DNA of 64,000 nt from Cordilura impudica (GCA_963682025.1 OY821519.1:106128099-106192098), one strand, 5' to 3'. Positions 44,772 through 55,989 are shown, numbered from the stretch's first letter. A program made the numbers and translations. The notes: generated by a model not told the origin, from the letters alone.

Positions 44772-46598
44772 ATGCCATCAAAAAAGTATTTAAGAATTGA
44801 AGAAGTAATTGCCATTTTGGAAGATGAAGATGAAAATGAAGAAATTGCTGCGGTTGCATCATCCTCAAATGTCAACGTTGTGTATATTCCACCTGACGCA
44901 GACGAAATTTCAGATGAAGAGGAAATTGATGATAACGTTATGAATGATAATGGTGCAATAGATGTGGATATTGCTGGCACAGTTGAGCTTGAATATGAAT
45001 CAGAAGACGAATCTGAAAATGATAAAATTGCGGAGCCTACCACAAAGCGATATAAATCTATAAACGAATTTAATGTACCCAAATGGACCAGAAGAATTTC
45101 ATCATTTGATAAAACACCAGTAGATGTTGAAGAAGAACGTGTTCGTAATGTTGTTGAAAAACTAAGTGGAAAATCACCAATTGAACTATTTAATCTCTTT
45201 TTTGATGATGAAATGCTTCATTTGATTATTGAGCAAACTAATATATACGCCTCTCAGTGCAACGTGCCTTTTATTGTTGAGTCGCATGATATAAAACGTT
45301 TTATTGGATTTTTGTTCTTTACTGGCTATCATAAATTACCAGAATGGAAACTATACTGGTCAAATGATCCATCTTTTGGTGTTGAAATCATTCGTAATGC
45401 TTTTCCACGAAATCGCGCCAAAATGATGAAACGATTCATTCATTTAGCTGATAACACTAAAATTGATCCAACAGACAAATTCGCCAAAGTGAGACCTATG
45501 GTAGACTTGTGCAACAAACGTTTTATACAGTTTGGAGTATTCGCTCACAATCTATCCATTGATGAGGAAATGATTCCCTATTTCGGAAGGCATTCCTGTA
45601 AAATGTTTATAAAAGGGAAACCTATCCGTTTTGGATTTAAGGCATGGTGTCTGACTTCATCAAATGGATATCTGTACAATATAAAACTGTATGGTGGATC
45701 GTCATCAAATTATGACAAGTCCATTGGATTAGGAGCTGATACTGTTCTCAGTTTGCTAAGAGTTGTAGAATCTCCATCGAGTCATACCATATACTTTGAC
45801 AACTTCTTCACATCATACCACCTTATGTGTTTACTAAGCACAGAAAATTTTTTTGCTACAGGTAATTTGCTACTTTTATTATATATAAAACTGTTGTATT
45901 TGAATTTCTATATTTTAACAGGAACTGTTCGATGCAATAGAATCGGTAAAGCCCAATTGCCAGAAAAAATGACCAAGGGTGAAAGTGCAGCTCGTTTTGA
46001 TATGACGAATGAAGTGTTGGCCATACGGTGGAGAGACAATGCACTTGTCACTGTTCTTACAAATCATGGTGCCATGGATCCAAAATCAAACACAAAACGT
46101 TATGATCGCGTAACCAAAACGCATATTAACGTAAAAGTTCCTGGCGCTATTGGGCAATATAACAAGTATATAGGGGGAGTTGATCTACATGACAACGCGT
46201 TGGCTAATTATCAGATTGCTGTACGATCCAAAAAATGGTGGTGGCCATTGTTTATAAATTTGCTTGGTAATATGATGGTTAATGCATGGAAGCTGCATGT
46301 GCTGGTATCAACAATTGAACAAATAAAACCATTATCGCAACTACAATTTCGTGCAGCTGTGGTTAATGAACTACTTACATTTACAAGATCACCCACAAGT
46401 GAACAACCTTCAATGTCTTCATTAAATTTAAGAGAAAAATTGCCAAACCTTAACACAACAGTTCATTGTATTTTAAGATGTTCTGGAAACCCGAGACGTT
46501 GCGTAATTTGTCATACTCATACGCCTTTTGAATGTCAAGTATGCAAAGTGCGGTTGCATCAAAAATGCTTTTCTTTATACTCAAAGCACTTGGATTAA
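44772..46598 (+). CDS. piggyBac-type transposase
   Basis: Open frame of 608 codons from ATG (GCGAAAATG context) to TAA. It encodes the DDD cut-and-paste enzyme that excises at TTAA. An acidic N-terminal region (residues 12-80) precedes the PGBD core: FIGFLFFTGYHKLPEWKLYW, FPRNRAKMMKRFIHL, LSIDEEMIPYFGR (Asp 264), KPIRFGFKAWCL, TIYFDNFFTSYHL (Asp 343), IGGVDLHDNALANYQI (Asp 471) and WWWPLFINLLGNMMVNAWKL. The three Asp match the catalytic positions of the family. The C-terminus is a Cys/His-rich zinc-binding domain (CSGNPRRCVICHTH...CQVCKVRLHQKC). 45862-45921 is a likely 60-nt in-frame intron (GTAATT...TTTTAACAG): removing it joins FFAT to GTVRCNR, the usual family text, and gives 588 residues with the third Asp at 451. 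AATAAA at 46689 may be the poly(A) signal. Nothing visible disables it. Confidence 0.93.
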   Translation: MPSKKYLRIEEVIAILEDEDENEEIAAVASSSNVNVVYIPPDADEISDEEEIDDNVMNDNGAIDVDIAGTVELEYESEDESENDKIAEPTTKRYKSINEFNVPKWTRRISSFDKTPVDVEEERVRNVVEKLSGKSPIELFNLFFDDEMLHLIIEQTNIYASQCNVPFIVESHDIKRFIGFLFFTGYHKLPEWKLYWSNDPSFGVEIIRNAFPRNRAKMMKRFIHLADNTKIDPTDKFAKVRPMVDLCNKRFIQFGVFAHNLSIDEEMIPYFGRHSCKMFIKGKPIRFGFKAWCLTSSNGYLYNIKLYGGSSSNYDKSIGLGADTVLSLLRVVESPSSHTIYFDNFFTSYHLMCLLSTENFFATGNLLLLLYIKLLYLNFYILTGTVRCNRIGKAQLPEKMTKGESAARFDMTNEVLAIRWRDNALVTVLTNHGAMDPKSNTKRYDRVTKTHINVKVPGAIGQYNKYIGGVDLHDNALANYQIAVRSKKWWWPLFINLLGNMMVNAWKLHVLVSTIEQIKPLSQLQFRAAVVNELLTFTRSPTSEQPSMSSLNLREKLPNLNTTVHCILRCSGNPRRCVICHTHTPFECQVCKVRLHQKCFSLYSKHLD

Positions 46599-46962
46599 AA
46601 TTTAAAAGCTACCAAAAATTTAAAATGTAAAACAATTCAATCAAAATGTTTATTTTACTTGTTCTTTTTAATGAATTTTTTAATTTTTAATAAATATTTT
46701 TTACTAAAATAAGAATTTTAACTTTAAATCAAATTCTTGTATTATTCCAAAAACACTTCTCAGAAACCAATTGTTCCATTTTCTCAAAACTTTAAAAATT
46801 TCTTAGTTGCACCCAAAACCTACTTTGTGCAAAGTTTCAGCGAAATCGGTTCACGTTTTCGGGTAGCGGGCAATAATGGGTTAAGGACAAAATCCTTAAA
46901 ACTTACCAAATGCCATTTTGGTCCGAGCGTTGTTCCGTTTGACAAAGAACGTCCCATATATC

Positions 46963-48175
46963 TAAGGTCCGCGTTTGAAAAAATTGTCCACTACATTTAT
47001 AAAAAACCACTCAATTTTAACATTTTTTTTTGGTAGTAGGCCTTGAAATCAATAGCAGAAAATAACGATTTTTAAAATATTTTATTCATTTCAAAATGGC
47101 AAGCGCATTGGAAACACGCAAAAATATAGTGAAAATCTTTCAAGCCCACCCTCTGTGGACATTTAAGTTTAAATGGAGAGCTAAAAATTAGCCCGAAAAC
47201 AGTATCTACAGTCCTACAGAAGTTTAACGAAGACTTGAGCGTTACTCGAACGAAAGGTTCTGGAACGAAGAAAGGCATCTGTGACCAAAAGAGGGCAAAG
47301 AAAATCGTCACCATGCTGAAGAAAAATCCTAATATTTTGGGCGGAAAACAAGCTCAGAAAGTGGAATGCTCCGAGTTTTTTTTACGCAAGGCCAAAAAGA
47401 CACCAGTCTTAAGACATTCAAGGTACAGATGGTTCCAGATAGGAATGCTGTGAAGAACGTGGAAGCAAAAACAGCGTGTCGAAAAATTAAAAAAAGATTT
47501 CTTTGAAAATTTCATTTGTTGCATCATGGATGACGATCTTCCAGGTCGGGAATTTTACACTGCAGACCCGCGGACACTGCAGTCTAAAAAATAATCAAAA
47601 TTTCCTCGCAAGTTCCTGATGTGTCAAGCTATTTGCAGTTGTGGCGAAAGGAGCAAGCCTTTCGTAACTATGGGAACAATTAACTTGGAAATATACATTC
47701 AATAATGCTTGGAGAGAAGACTAAAACCTTTCTTAAGGCAGCACGAGGTTCCCACTTTCTTTTGGACTGACCTAACTTCTTTGCATTACAGCAAAGTGTC
47801 CTTAGAGTGGTACTCCAAAACTAATGTGCTTTTGGTGTCTCGAGAAGCTTATCTTCCAAACTGTCCAGAGCTCAGACCGATTGAAAAATACTCGGCTTTG
47901 GTCAAAGGAAAAATCAAGGCAACTAACAAAGTGGTCAATAAAGTCAAAAATTTCCGAGGAAAATGGACCTCAGTAGCTCGAAAGGTGTCATATAACTCAA
48001 TAGAATCACTGATTTTAAAATATTTAATAAATTTAAAATTATGGCAAACATCCAAATACACAGTAATAATCTTAATAAAAATAGGAGTTTAGTATGAGTT
48101 TCATTTTTAAAATCAAAATATTAGGAAGAGATTTTTCGAACTTTGTGATGGACAATTTTTCAAACGCAGTCCTTA
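46963..48175 (+). mobile_element. Tc1/mariner-superfamily element (D37E type)
   Basis: TA-flanked element 46965-48173. Left end AGGTCCGCGTTTGAAAAAAT, right end read inward AGGACTGCGTTTGAAAAATT, both continuing TGTCCA. About 1.2 kb, with one decayed transposase gene on the plus strand. It lies only 80 bp from the right end of the piggyBac. Confidence 0.88.
47096..48092 (+). pseudogene. Tc1/mariner-type transposase, decayed
   Basis: ATG at 47096 (MASALETRKNIVKIFQAHPL) opens a frame that is soon broken. Helix-turn-helix text follows at 47180-47330. CIMDDDLPGREFYTADPRTL (about 47520-47580) carries the first catalytic Asp, FLMCQAICSCGERSKPF follows, then EVPTFFWTDLTSLHYSK (about 47746-47796) with the second Asp, and PNCPELRPIEKYSALVKGKI (about 47859-47920) with the Glu of PIE. 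There are 37 residues between the second Asp and that Glu, so the spacing is D37E, not the D34E of Tc1 or D34D of mariner. Several stops and frameshifts make it a pseudogene. Fragments at 19790-20305 and 49390-49665 share this text style. Confidence 0.88.
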
Positions 48176-49388
48176 AATTAAAAAAAAAGTAGTCACACTA
48201 CCGCAAAGCCTTTTGAATGAGTAATTCCCTAATCATTCAAAAAAATAAGAAATATATCCACACGCATCAATTATCACTAGCTTGCAGTAAATGAAATAGT
48301 TACATATTCCTGGTGGAAATTAACTTTACCACAACAATAGCAATAGAAACACGTGAATAGTATTAAGACATCTAACATTGCAAAAAAAAAAAAATAAATA
48401 CTGCAACGCAAAGCAACGATGCACACAGGAAATTTATCAAAATGTCAACAACATTCTGTTTAAAAACCAGTTAGAATATTAATGTGGGTCAAGATCGACC
48501 AAGACCTTCTCTACAGTAGTACTATTTCTATCTTGATATTTATATATTTCCACATAACAAATAACACAAGTGCTTTAGCCCTACGAGTTCCCTTGTTTTC
48601 GTATCGATTATAGGTCTGAAATTGGTTTGATCTATCTTTACGATCTTCTCTATGATCTTCCTGCAAATATAAGTAACTCAACTTCGCGAATTAGATAATT
48701 ATTTTATCAAGGAACTTATAGTATATAACAGAAACTTATGCATTGATGCCTTAAGCCTGATGTAGGGCATGTAACAACTAGATGGTGGTGGTTTTACCGA
48801 CAGACAATAAGGTAGACAGTAAGATATTAGTTGGTTGAACTTAAAGAAAACATAAAACATATGTGCCACTACATATACATATAACGCAGTGAAATATTTA
48901 GTCAACATATGAACAATACTCGTATTTTTGGTAAATTTTCCTCAGACAAAATTGCCTAAATAAAATATATGTGGCAAACTTAAGCAGCAACATTGTTTTA
49001 GTAAGTAAACATTTATATCCATACATTTTGGAATATACAAACAATATTTTTTCTGGAATTGTAACAAGAAACAACTCATAAATTGTTCCACCAAAATTTA
49101 ATGCGCATTCTATTACTGTTAGTGCCAACTACCATATTCAGGCAGTCACACAAATTTAAAAATGACATAGGTAAAAACTGCAATGCATCAAATGTTATTG
49201 CTTAAATACAAGTTTATATAATTTTTGATAGTATTTATATTCATATTAAACATACGTGTGATTGTGACAACTAGGAACATGCATTGGTCCTAACATAATA
49301 ATAAATAACATAATAATAAATAATAAATAAATATATATATGAAACGTAAAACGACGTAACTAATATTTTTATTTTATATTTATATACT
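48176..49388. other. No gene recognised
   Basis: About 1.2 kb, AT-rich, with (ATAATAA)n text at 49298-49335. Short frames at 48699-49128 on the minus strand lack family features. No repeat shared with the rest of the window was seen. Confidence 0.5.
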
Positions 49389-49389
49389 A

Positions 49390-49665
49390 GTATGCCAACA
49401 CAATGTGTCCACATATTTTTGGCCTTATTTGGAACTTTATCGCTACATTAAGAATGCTCTTGCGTGGTAAAAGAAAAATAAATTGATTTTTGTACCAAGG
49501 GAGGCAAAACCCCCGGAGCTTAGACCAGTGGAAAGATGTCGGAATTTGTAAAAAGGGAGTTGAAGAGGTCAAGATTTTAATTGGAATAATTGTTCCAAAA
49601 AAGTGACAGAAACTTCTATAAACTCCCTAATGGAAGGGTAAACAGAAAAGGTCCATAAGTTCATA
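49390..49665 (+). pseudogene. Tc1-like transposase, C-terminal scrap
   Basis: WPYLELYRYIKNALAW*KKN, then LIFVPREAKPPELRPVER (about 49485-49535) and INSLMEG...EKVHKF correspond to the FWTDL...PNCPELRPIEKY end of Tc1-type enzymes. The catalytic Asp of WPDL is replaced by Tyr, and stops are present. Confidence 0.65.
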
Positions 49666-49883
49666 AGTAGTACCTAGAACTATAAAGATTATCCATTTTT
49701 GTAAGCTCTGATATAATTTCATGAAGATTTTTACACTATTTTTTTAATTTTGTATATGTATAAGATTGTGTGAAATTTTATCTTTACATTTTCGTACGTA
49801 ATTCCTTAGGTCTAGACCACGGTTTTCATTAACATTTGTCGGACGACACCCACGACCCCCATGAATACCTTTTTTATACATAT

Positions 49884-50466
49884 GGGGGATTTCATGTCAA
49901 GTGCACCAACTTTTGAAACGGATGTCTTCCGATCTGGATGAAATTTGCACCAAGGTTAGTCCTATTGGATAGTAGTTTAGACACAATTTTTCAACAACAT
50001 CGGTCCAGATTTCTCTGAGTTAGAGGGGATCAAAATTTGACATTTTGGCCAAACAGTTGTTTTTTCTCATCCATGCAACTTATTACCTATTGTTCTTAGA
50101 AAATTTTCTCCTAAAGGGTTTAGATAGCTATTTCTTCAATATTTCGGAAAAAAATATTTAAAAAAAAAATTTTTTTTTTTACTTTTTTTTTCTAAATTAA
50201 AGCATTTTTTGCCTTTTTTTCAAAAAGGGCATTTTTTTTTTTCATAAGAAAGCTTAGGATTTTTCCTTTAAGAACTTTTTGGTCGCTTAGTGGGATGGGA
50301 GTTGGATATCTATCAAAATAAATGTTTTGTAACTCAAGACAACGGTTTTTCAATTTTTCACAAATGCACTATTTTGATTTTTTTCCTATTTGTGTGTAAA
50401 GCCTTACAAATAAAACTTATACTGAGAAACTAGACAAACTAAACTTTCCGAAGGTATATAACATAC
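49884..50466 (+). repeat. Long terminal inverted repeat, left
   Basis: 583 bp, inverse of 55368-55944. Contains A/T homopolymer runs of differing length between the copies (50158-50250 against 55580-55680), the main source of divergence. Confidence 0.88.
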
Positions 50467-50569
50467 CTAACTAAAATTTTATACCCTCGATACTGTAATA
50501 CCCAGAATATGTTAACCTCAGGAAAAAAATCGCTTTTTTTCTATAGAAATGTTGAAAAATTATTATTTT

Positions 50570-53500
50570 TTATTTATTTTTAATTAATTAATAATTATTA
50601 ATATATATATATGTTCCTCTAACTCCCAATGGAGCATAGGGCGCCAATAATTGCAGATCTCCATCTGACTCGGTTTTGAGAAATAGACCTTAATTCGTTC
50701 CAAGATACACCCAGTTGATTCATTTCGGATTCTGTTGAACGTCTCCATGTTATACGTGGCCTACCACTTTCTCTGCCATCTTGATGAAATGGGTTCCATC
50801 TAAGAGCTTGCTTGGATACATTATCATCATTTCGACGGAGAGTGTGTCCAATCCACTGCCATTTCCGTTTACGTATCTCAGTTGCTACTTCCATTTGCTT
50901 TGCTTTTAGTAACAACTCGGCATTCGATATTGTTTGAGGCCAAAAGATACGTAATATCCTTCTTAGGCAGCGGTTGACAAATGTTTGCAATCGTTTTGTG
51001 ATCCTGTTGGTGACTTTCCAGGTTGTACACCCATATAATAGGACAGACTTGACATTTGCCTCAAAAATTCTAATTTTAGTGGTTTGAGAAATATTATTAC
51101 TTTGCCATACTGGAGCTAGTATGCCAAAAGACGCTCTTGCCTTGTTAATTCTAGCATCAACATCAAGTTCGGTTCCTCCATTAGGTGAGATTTCACATCC
51201 AAGATAACAAAATTGTTCACATGCATCATAAGTTTGGCTGTTGATGGTCATTGGAACTGTTGTTGTACCAACACTTAGTGTTTTTGTTTTGCCAGCGTTG
51301 ATTTTGAGTCCTGTGTATTGTAGTTTTTCCTGCAGTTCTTTAGTTGTGTGTCTAAGGTCATTAAGATTATGCGAAAGTAAACAGATATCGTCAGCATAGG
51401 CCAGGTAATTTAGATATTGGTTATTGATTTTCCATTGTATTCCTTGCCTTTTATTCTCAATACTACTGAGGACATCTTCCATAACAACAAGAAACAAAAG
51501 AGGTGATAATATGCAGCCCTGACGAACTCCACTTTCTACCATGAACGGCTCAGAAAGTTTTCCCTTATGGAGAACAAAGCATTTTGCACTGTTATAGCTT
51601 TCCTTAATAAGAGCTATTATTTTTTTAGGTATATTTCTCTTTCGCAGGGCGGACCAAATACATTCTCGATTAATTGAATCGAACGCTTTTTCAAAATCTA
51701 TAAATAGAAGATGTAATTTGGAATTGAACTCAACGCTTTGTTCTATAATAATGCGTAGATAGTTAACATGGTCTGCGCACGAGGAACCACTGCGAAATCC
51801 GGCTTGGCATGAGCTGATGGTTTGCTCCAAATGCTCTTTGATCCGATTTAATATTATTTTTGCAACTATTTTGGCTACAGTTGGCAAGACACAAATACCC
51901 CGCCAGTTTGTGCAATTTTTGAGGTCTCCTTTTTTTTTTTTTTTTGCGATTTTGACAATGATGCCATCTTTCTATTCCTCCAGAAAGGATTCGGTTTCCG
52001 AGATTTCGGTGATCAGAGGGTGTAAAAGTTGTGCTGAGAGTTCGGGATCACATTTATAGATTTCTGCTGGAATACCATCAGTTCCAGCTGCTTTTCCATT
52101 TGGGAGTTGTTTTATAGCAGCAATAGTTTCTGCTATACTAGGGGGTGTTATTCTTATTCCCGAATTTGTGACTGGTTGTGGATTAACTAAAATAGGTGGC
52201 TCAAGGGTTTCATCTATAACACAGTTTAACACAGTGGGAAAATGCTCCTTCCATCGCTGGAGTTGTTCTTGGTCGGTGTTGAGCAGGTTCCCTTGCAAAT
52301 CTCTCACAGGGTGTTCTATACGCAACTTACGGTCTGCTAGCTGTTTTGTGACTTTAAATACTGTTCGCGTGTCACCAGCTTGTGCTGCATTTTCGGCTTC
52401 TTCAGCCATGCGGTCAATATGGTTCCGTTTATCTCTTCGTACCGCTCGTTGAACTGTTTTATGCAGGTTACGGTAATTCATTTCCAGGTTGGTCTTTACT
52501 TCGTGGTCATCCGCTGATGCTATTTCTACTTTAAGTTTTTGTCGATCTGTAATTATATTCCACGTTTCGTCGGTCATCCATTCTTGTTTCCCCTTGGGTG
52601 CTGGCCCAATTGCACGGTCTGCGCAGGATTTTATTTTGGTTTTAATGTGGTCCCATTTTGAAGTTACTGTAGTAAGTGATTCGACTTCGGGTCTATTTAA
52701 TGCTTCACGAAGCTGTGTTGTAAAGTCTATTTTGACATTATTGTTATTAAGGCGTTCAATATCATATTTTTTAGGCCGTATGTTGTTCGACGTTTTTTGA
52801 ATTGCTGCTGTACAGAGGCGAATTTTTGCAACCACCAAATAGTGATCTCGGGATTGGCCTATGTCTGCACCTCTTTTATTGCGTACATCTAGGAGACATT
52901 TTCTATAACGGTGGCTTATAGCGCAGTGATCAATTTGATTTGCAGTGTTATGTCTATCAGGAGACAGCCAGGTTAGTTTGTGACAAGTTTTATGTTCAAA
53001 TAGTGTGCCACCAATGACTAGTTTTCTGGCATTGCAAAAATCAATAAAACGTTCACCGTTATCGTTTTGCATTTAACTGTCCATAAAAGGAATTTTTTAC
53101 GTCATCTTTGGCAGTTTCAGTTGGGGCATAGCACTGAATAATAGTAATATTTCTGATCTTAGATGCAAAGCGAGCTAGCAGTATTCGGTCAGACACAGGT
53201 ATCCAGCTAATTAGACTTTTTAGAGCATTTTTTGTAACCATCAATCCAACACCAGATTAATGGTTGCAACCAATCTCTTTTCCCGAATATAACATGGTTG
53301 TTTGGGAAGTAGGGGACGAAAATTCGCCTGAGCCTGTCCATCGCACTTCACTCAATCCTAAAATAGCAAGACCATACCTACTCATTTCACGTTCCACCTG
53401 CAGGTATTAGGAGTTCATATTAGCGCTGATGTTATCGCTGTCCCTTAGGGTTCTTACGTTCCAGTATCCAATCATAGTCCTTGTTCGATATGCAAAGGTC

Positions 53501-53935
53501 GTCATCAAAGGTTTCGGTTTATCATTTAGAGGCTGTTTGTTTGGCGATTCGTTAGCAATGAAGTTTTCGGAAAAGTGGGTTGCTAGCCCTCCTTTCTTAG
53601 ATTGGTGAAAGGGCTGCTATCTTCGCGTCCAATCCCACGTTGCAGTCATGCTTCAGCAAAATTTTATTTACCTACTGGCCTGAGACGTCAGGATCTACCA
53701 TGACCATTCAGGCTACATGACTGGTCGCCTTCTCACTCTAGCTAGCTTCTAGCGGATGCTGGTAAGCCATTGCCCGGGAAATACTTGGTCTAGGACCGGA
53801 AGTAGTGAGCTGCTTGGACAGTCAACAGAGGAATCATTTCTGGTCACTCCCAAGTGAATGACGGTCAGAAACTTTCCGCACTACGTGCACCTCTGCAGAA
53901 AGTCCCATTCCCCAAATAATAATAATAATATTAAA
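50570..53935 (-). mobile_element. RTE-like LINE, near full length
   Basis: Minus-strand LINE with a 5' GC-richer leader (53935 to about 53530), endonuclease, reverse transcriptase and a short 3' end followed by an (AT)n-rich tail near 50570-50612. It is inserted between the left inverted terminus and the transposase of the long-TIR element. Base composition is clearly less AT-rich than its surroundings, which fits a fairly young insertion. Confidence 0.85.
50619..53530 (-). pseudogene. RTE-like endonuclease/reverse transcriptase, lightly broken
   Basis: Order on the minus strand: MIGYWNVRTLRDSDN near 53475, LGLSEVRWTGSGEF, then 53244 down: ITIIQCYAPTETAKDD, LTWLSPDRHNTANQIDH and SRDHYLVVAKI (endonuclease, ending near 52830); NGKAAGTDGIPAEIYK near 52060; then 51887 down: QAGFRSGSSCADH, LLFIDFEKAFDS (catalytic Asp), SGVRQGCILSPLLFLVVMED, LAYADDICLL (catalytic YADD), CYLGCEISPNGGTELD, LLYGCTTWK, WQWIGHTLRRND and GRPRITWRRSTESE, the usual tail of RTE-type enzymes. 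Lesions: a TAA near 53265, a frameshift near 53060-53072, an in-frame stop plus a long A run near 51926-51970 that shifts the frame. All else is readable, so it died recently. Confidence 0.87.
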
Positions 53936-54092
53936 AACAAAAAGACAAATAATTTATTAAAATTCAATCTTAATTGCATTAGGTCCATTTATATCATAAC
54001 TATTTTTATACTTAATTTATTGTAGCTGATGAAGTATTTCAGTCTTGTAAATTTTTAAATACCCAGTCTTTCATCCAGCTTTTTTGTCGCCT
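53936..54092. other. Spacer between RTE 5' end and transposase end
   Basis: AATAATAATAATAATATT microsatellite at 53917-53935 marks the RTE edge. The rest is the 3' noncoding part of the long-TIR element's gene. Confidence 0.5.
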
Positions 54093-55354
54093 TTATTTAC
54101 TGCGTTTTTTTGTCAATCCTTTCTTGGCGTTACTAGGTTCAGCTGTTGATTTAGCTGCTGGTTTATTTGTTGTCTTTGGAAAGAAATCGCATTGAATAGA
54201 GGCAGAAAACTTTTCCAACTTGAGTCTTTCATCGACAAGCGGTATAAAAGCATCGAATCTGCTCTTCAGTGTTTTCAAGGTTTCCTGATGATCCTCTTTG
54301 CTACTAAAAACTATTTTAGTTTCTTTACAATAGCTCTTTGCCCAATGGAATAAAGCAGTCGCATCTAAGATGCGATCTTGATGAGAGCACTGGAGGATAT
54401 ACTTCGCTGCATTTCTTTTAAGGATTGCTCCAATACCATCACATGCTCCTTTACCATGAGCAGTAGGATGAAAATGCCACTCAGCTGGCATTCCAAAATC
54501 TTTTTCATGGGCCATAAGATTTGCCAAGCTACTTTTGTTTTTAAAATGTTGACGAGCTCCGTCTTTACTGTAAATTTAGATTTTAGAAATTTTAGTATTC
54601 TCTTCTGGTACTCATAAACTGCAACGGTATCGTGTTTTAAATCGTCGGATATGATTGCCATACTTTTGTGTTCCAGTTTTTCATCTTTCATGCAGTAAAT
54701 AACGACTGTGAATATAGTTGCTTGGTCGTTATTGAAGTGGAATGCTTGTATGGCATCCTGAAGAACATATTTATAGTTTTCTGCGAAATCATATGAAATA
54801 GCGAATTCACCAGACTTCAAATGTATCTTCAAATCCTTGAAGAATGACCATTCCTCTTTGACTAAAAAGTCATGGTTTCTCAAGTTTAGCAATCCTGTAC
54901 ACATTTCTTCCACAAAATCATCCACATTTAAAATGATTGTTTTCAATGTGCATCTGTCAGTCTGAATCCAAGAATCAAATTTGACCTCCTCTATATGTTC
55001 TCGATCTAAAGAGCTGATTAAATTTTATTTGATGAATGTGGTTTTCGGGCAATTGGTACATTCACCTAAGTGGCAAGAAGTTGTTGCATTAGGACACATA
55101 GTCAATTTAAGGCAATCGCGGTAATCGTGTAAATCTTCTGCCGAATCATCTGTTTAATACTTTAAGTTGATTTCCTGCAACACCAGTTTAACATTTTCAT
55201 GGTAAATGCAAACACATACTGTGTGAGATCCGCCGCTTTCTGCCAAAACGCAATGTTTTGGTCTCATTTGGGTTAATTTCGTGAAGCCAATTCTAACATC
55301 CTCGTGTTCAGAATGATATGTTGCAAATAACTCTTTCAGGTTACAGATAACCAT
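54093..55354 (-). pseudogene. Transposase of the long-TIR element, N-truncated and frameshifted
   Basis: Read on the minus strand: FTKLTQMRPKHCVLAESGGS then HTVCVCIYHENVKL (55154-55354); after a stop, CPNATTSCHLGECTNCP (about 55105-55055, a Cys cluster likely to bind zinc); EVKFDSWIQTDRCTLKTII; then 54946 down: FAISYDFAENYKYVLQDAIQ, NNDQATIFTVVIYC, AIISDDLKHDTVAVYEYQ. A frameshift near 54555 leads to DGARQHFKNKSSLANLMAHE, DFGMPAEWHFHPTAHGKGAC, DGIGAILKRNAAK (54527 down) and a Lys/Ala-rich tail ending at 54093. The acidic residues in DFAENY, SDDL, DGAR and CDGIG suggest an RNase H-fold nuclease. I recognise the style as a widespread invertebrate transposon family and tentatively connect it to Sola. 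The N-terminus is missing. Confidence 0.7.
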
Positions 55355-55367
55355 TCTCTTCTGTTAT

Positions 55368-55944
55368 GTTATGAAGGTATGTTACATACCTTCGGAAAGG
55401 TTAATTTGTCTAGTTTCTCAGTATAAGTTTTATTTGTAAGGTTTTACACACAAATAGGAAAAAATCAAAATAGTGCATTTGTGAAAAATTGAAAAACATT
55501 TATTTTGATAGATATCCCACTCCCATCCCGCTAAGCGACCAAAAAGCTCTTAAAGGAAAAATCCTAAGCTTTCTTATGAAAAAAAAAAATAAAAAAAAAT
55601 GCCCTTTTTGAGAAAAAGGCAAAAAATGCTTTAATTTAGCAAAAAAAAAGTCTAAAAATTTTTTTTTTTAAAGTATTTTTTTCCGAAATATTGAAGAAAT
55701 AGCTATCTAAACTATTTGGGAGAAAATTTTCTAATAACAATAGGTAATAAGTTACATGGATGAGAAAAACACCTGTTTGGCCAAAATGTCAAATTTTGAT
55801 CCCCTCTAACTCAAAGAGATCTGGACCGATCTTGTTGAAAAATTGTGTCTAAGCTACTATCCAATAGGACTAACCTTGGTGCAAATTTCATCCCGATCGG
55901 AAGACATCGGTTTCAAAAGTTGGTGCACTTGACATGAAACCTCC
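55368..55944 (-). repeat. Long terminal inverted repeat, right
   Basis: Inverse of the left terminus. Its inner edge, GGTATGTTACATACC, directly precedes the remaining start of the transposase text. Confidence 0.88.
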
Positions 55945-55989
55945 AATATATAAATCGGGTATAAAACGAGTACAGCTATTATAAAAGAA

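Larger units (their letters stand above)
43163..46880 (+). mobile_element. Complete piggyBac element
   Basis: 3,718 bp. Left end CCCATTATTGCCCAGG (43163), right end ...GGGCAATAATGGG (46880): a 13-bp perfect terminal inverted repeat. Flanked by TTAA on both sides (43159-43162, 46881-46884), the piggyBac target. It holds one transposase gene on the plus strand and, in the 5' noncoding part, an inserted copy of the ~780-bp dispersed repeat (43759-44553). Without that insert the element would be about 2.9 kb, a normal length for the family. Confidence 0.93.
49884..55944 (-). mobile_element. DNA transposon with ~580-bp terminal inverted repeats (Sola-like?), invaded by RTE
   Basis: Inverted termini 49884-50466 and 55368-55944 match over their whole length with few differences: TTTCATGTCAAGTGCACCAA at both ends, GATAGCTATTTCTTCAATAT within, AACTAAACTTTCCGAAGGTAT-type text at the inner edge. 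Between them lie a decayed transposase (54093-55354, minus) and an RTE-like LINE (50570-53935). Without the LINE the element would be about 2.7 kb. Superfamily is tentative: the transposase text resembles what I associate with Sola-type enzymes. Confidence 0.75.

Noticed and set aside
44687..45082. Minus-strand 131-codon Ser-rich frame
   Set aside because: It is the antisense shadow of the acidic N-terminus of the piggyBac transposase.
49884..55944. LTR retrotransposon, because of ~580-bp matching ends
   Set aside because: The ends are inverted, not direct, and the interior has no gag, protease or integrase text.
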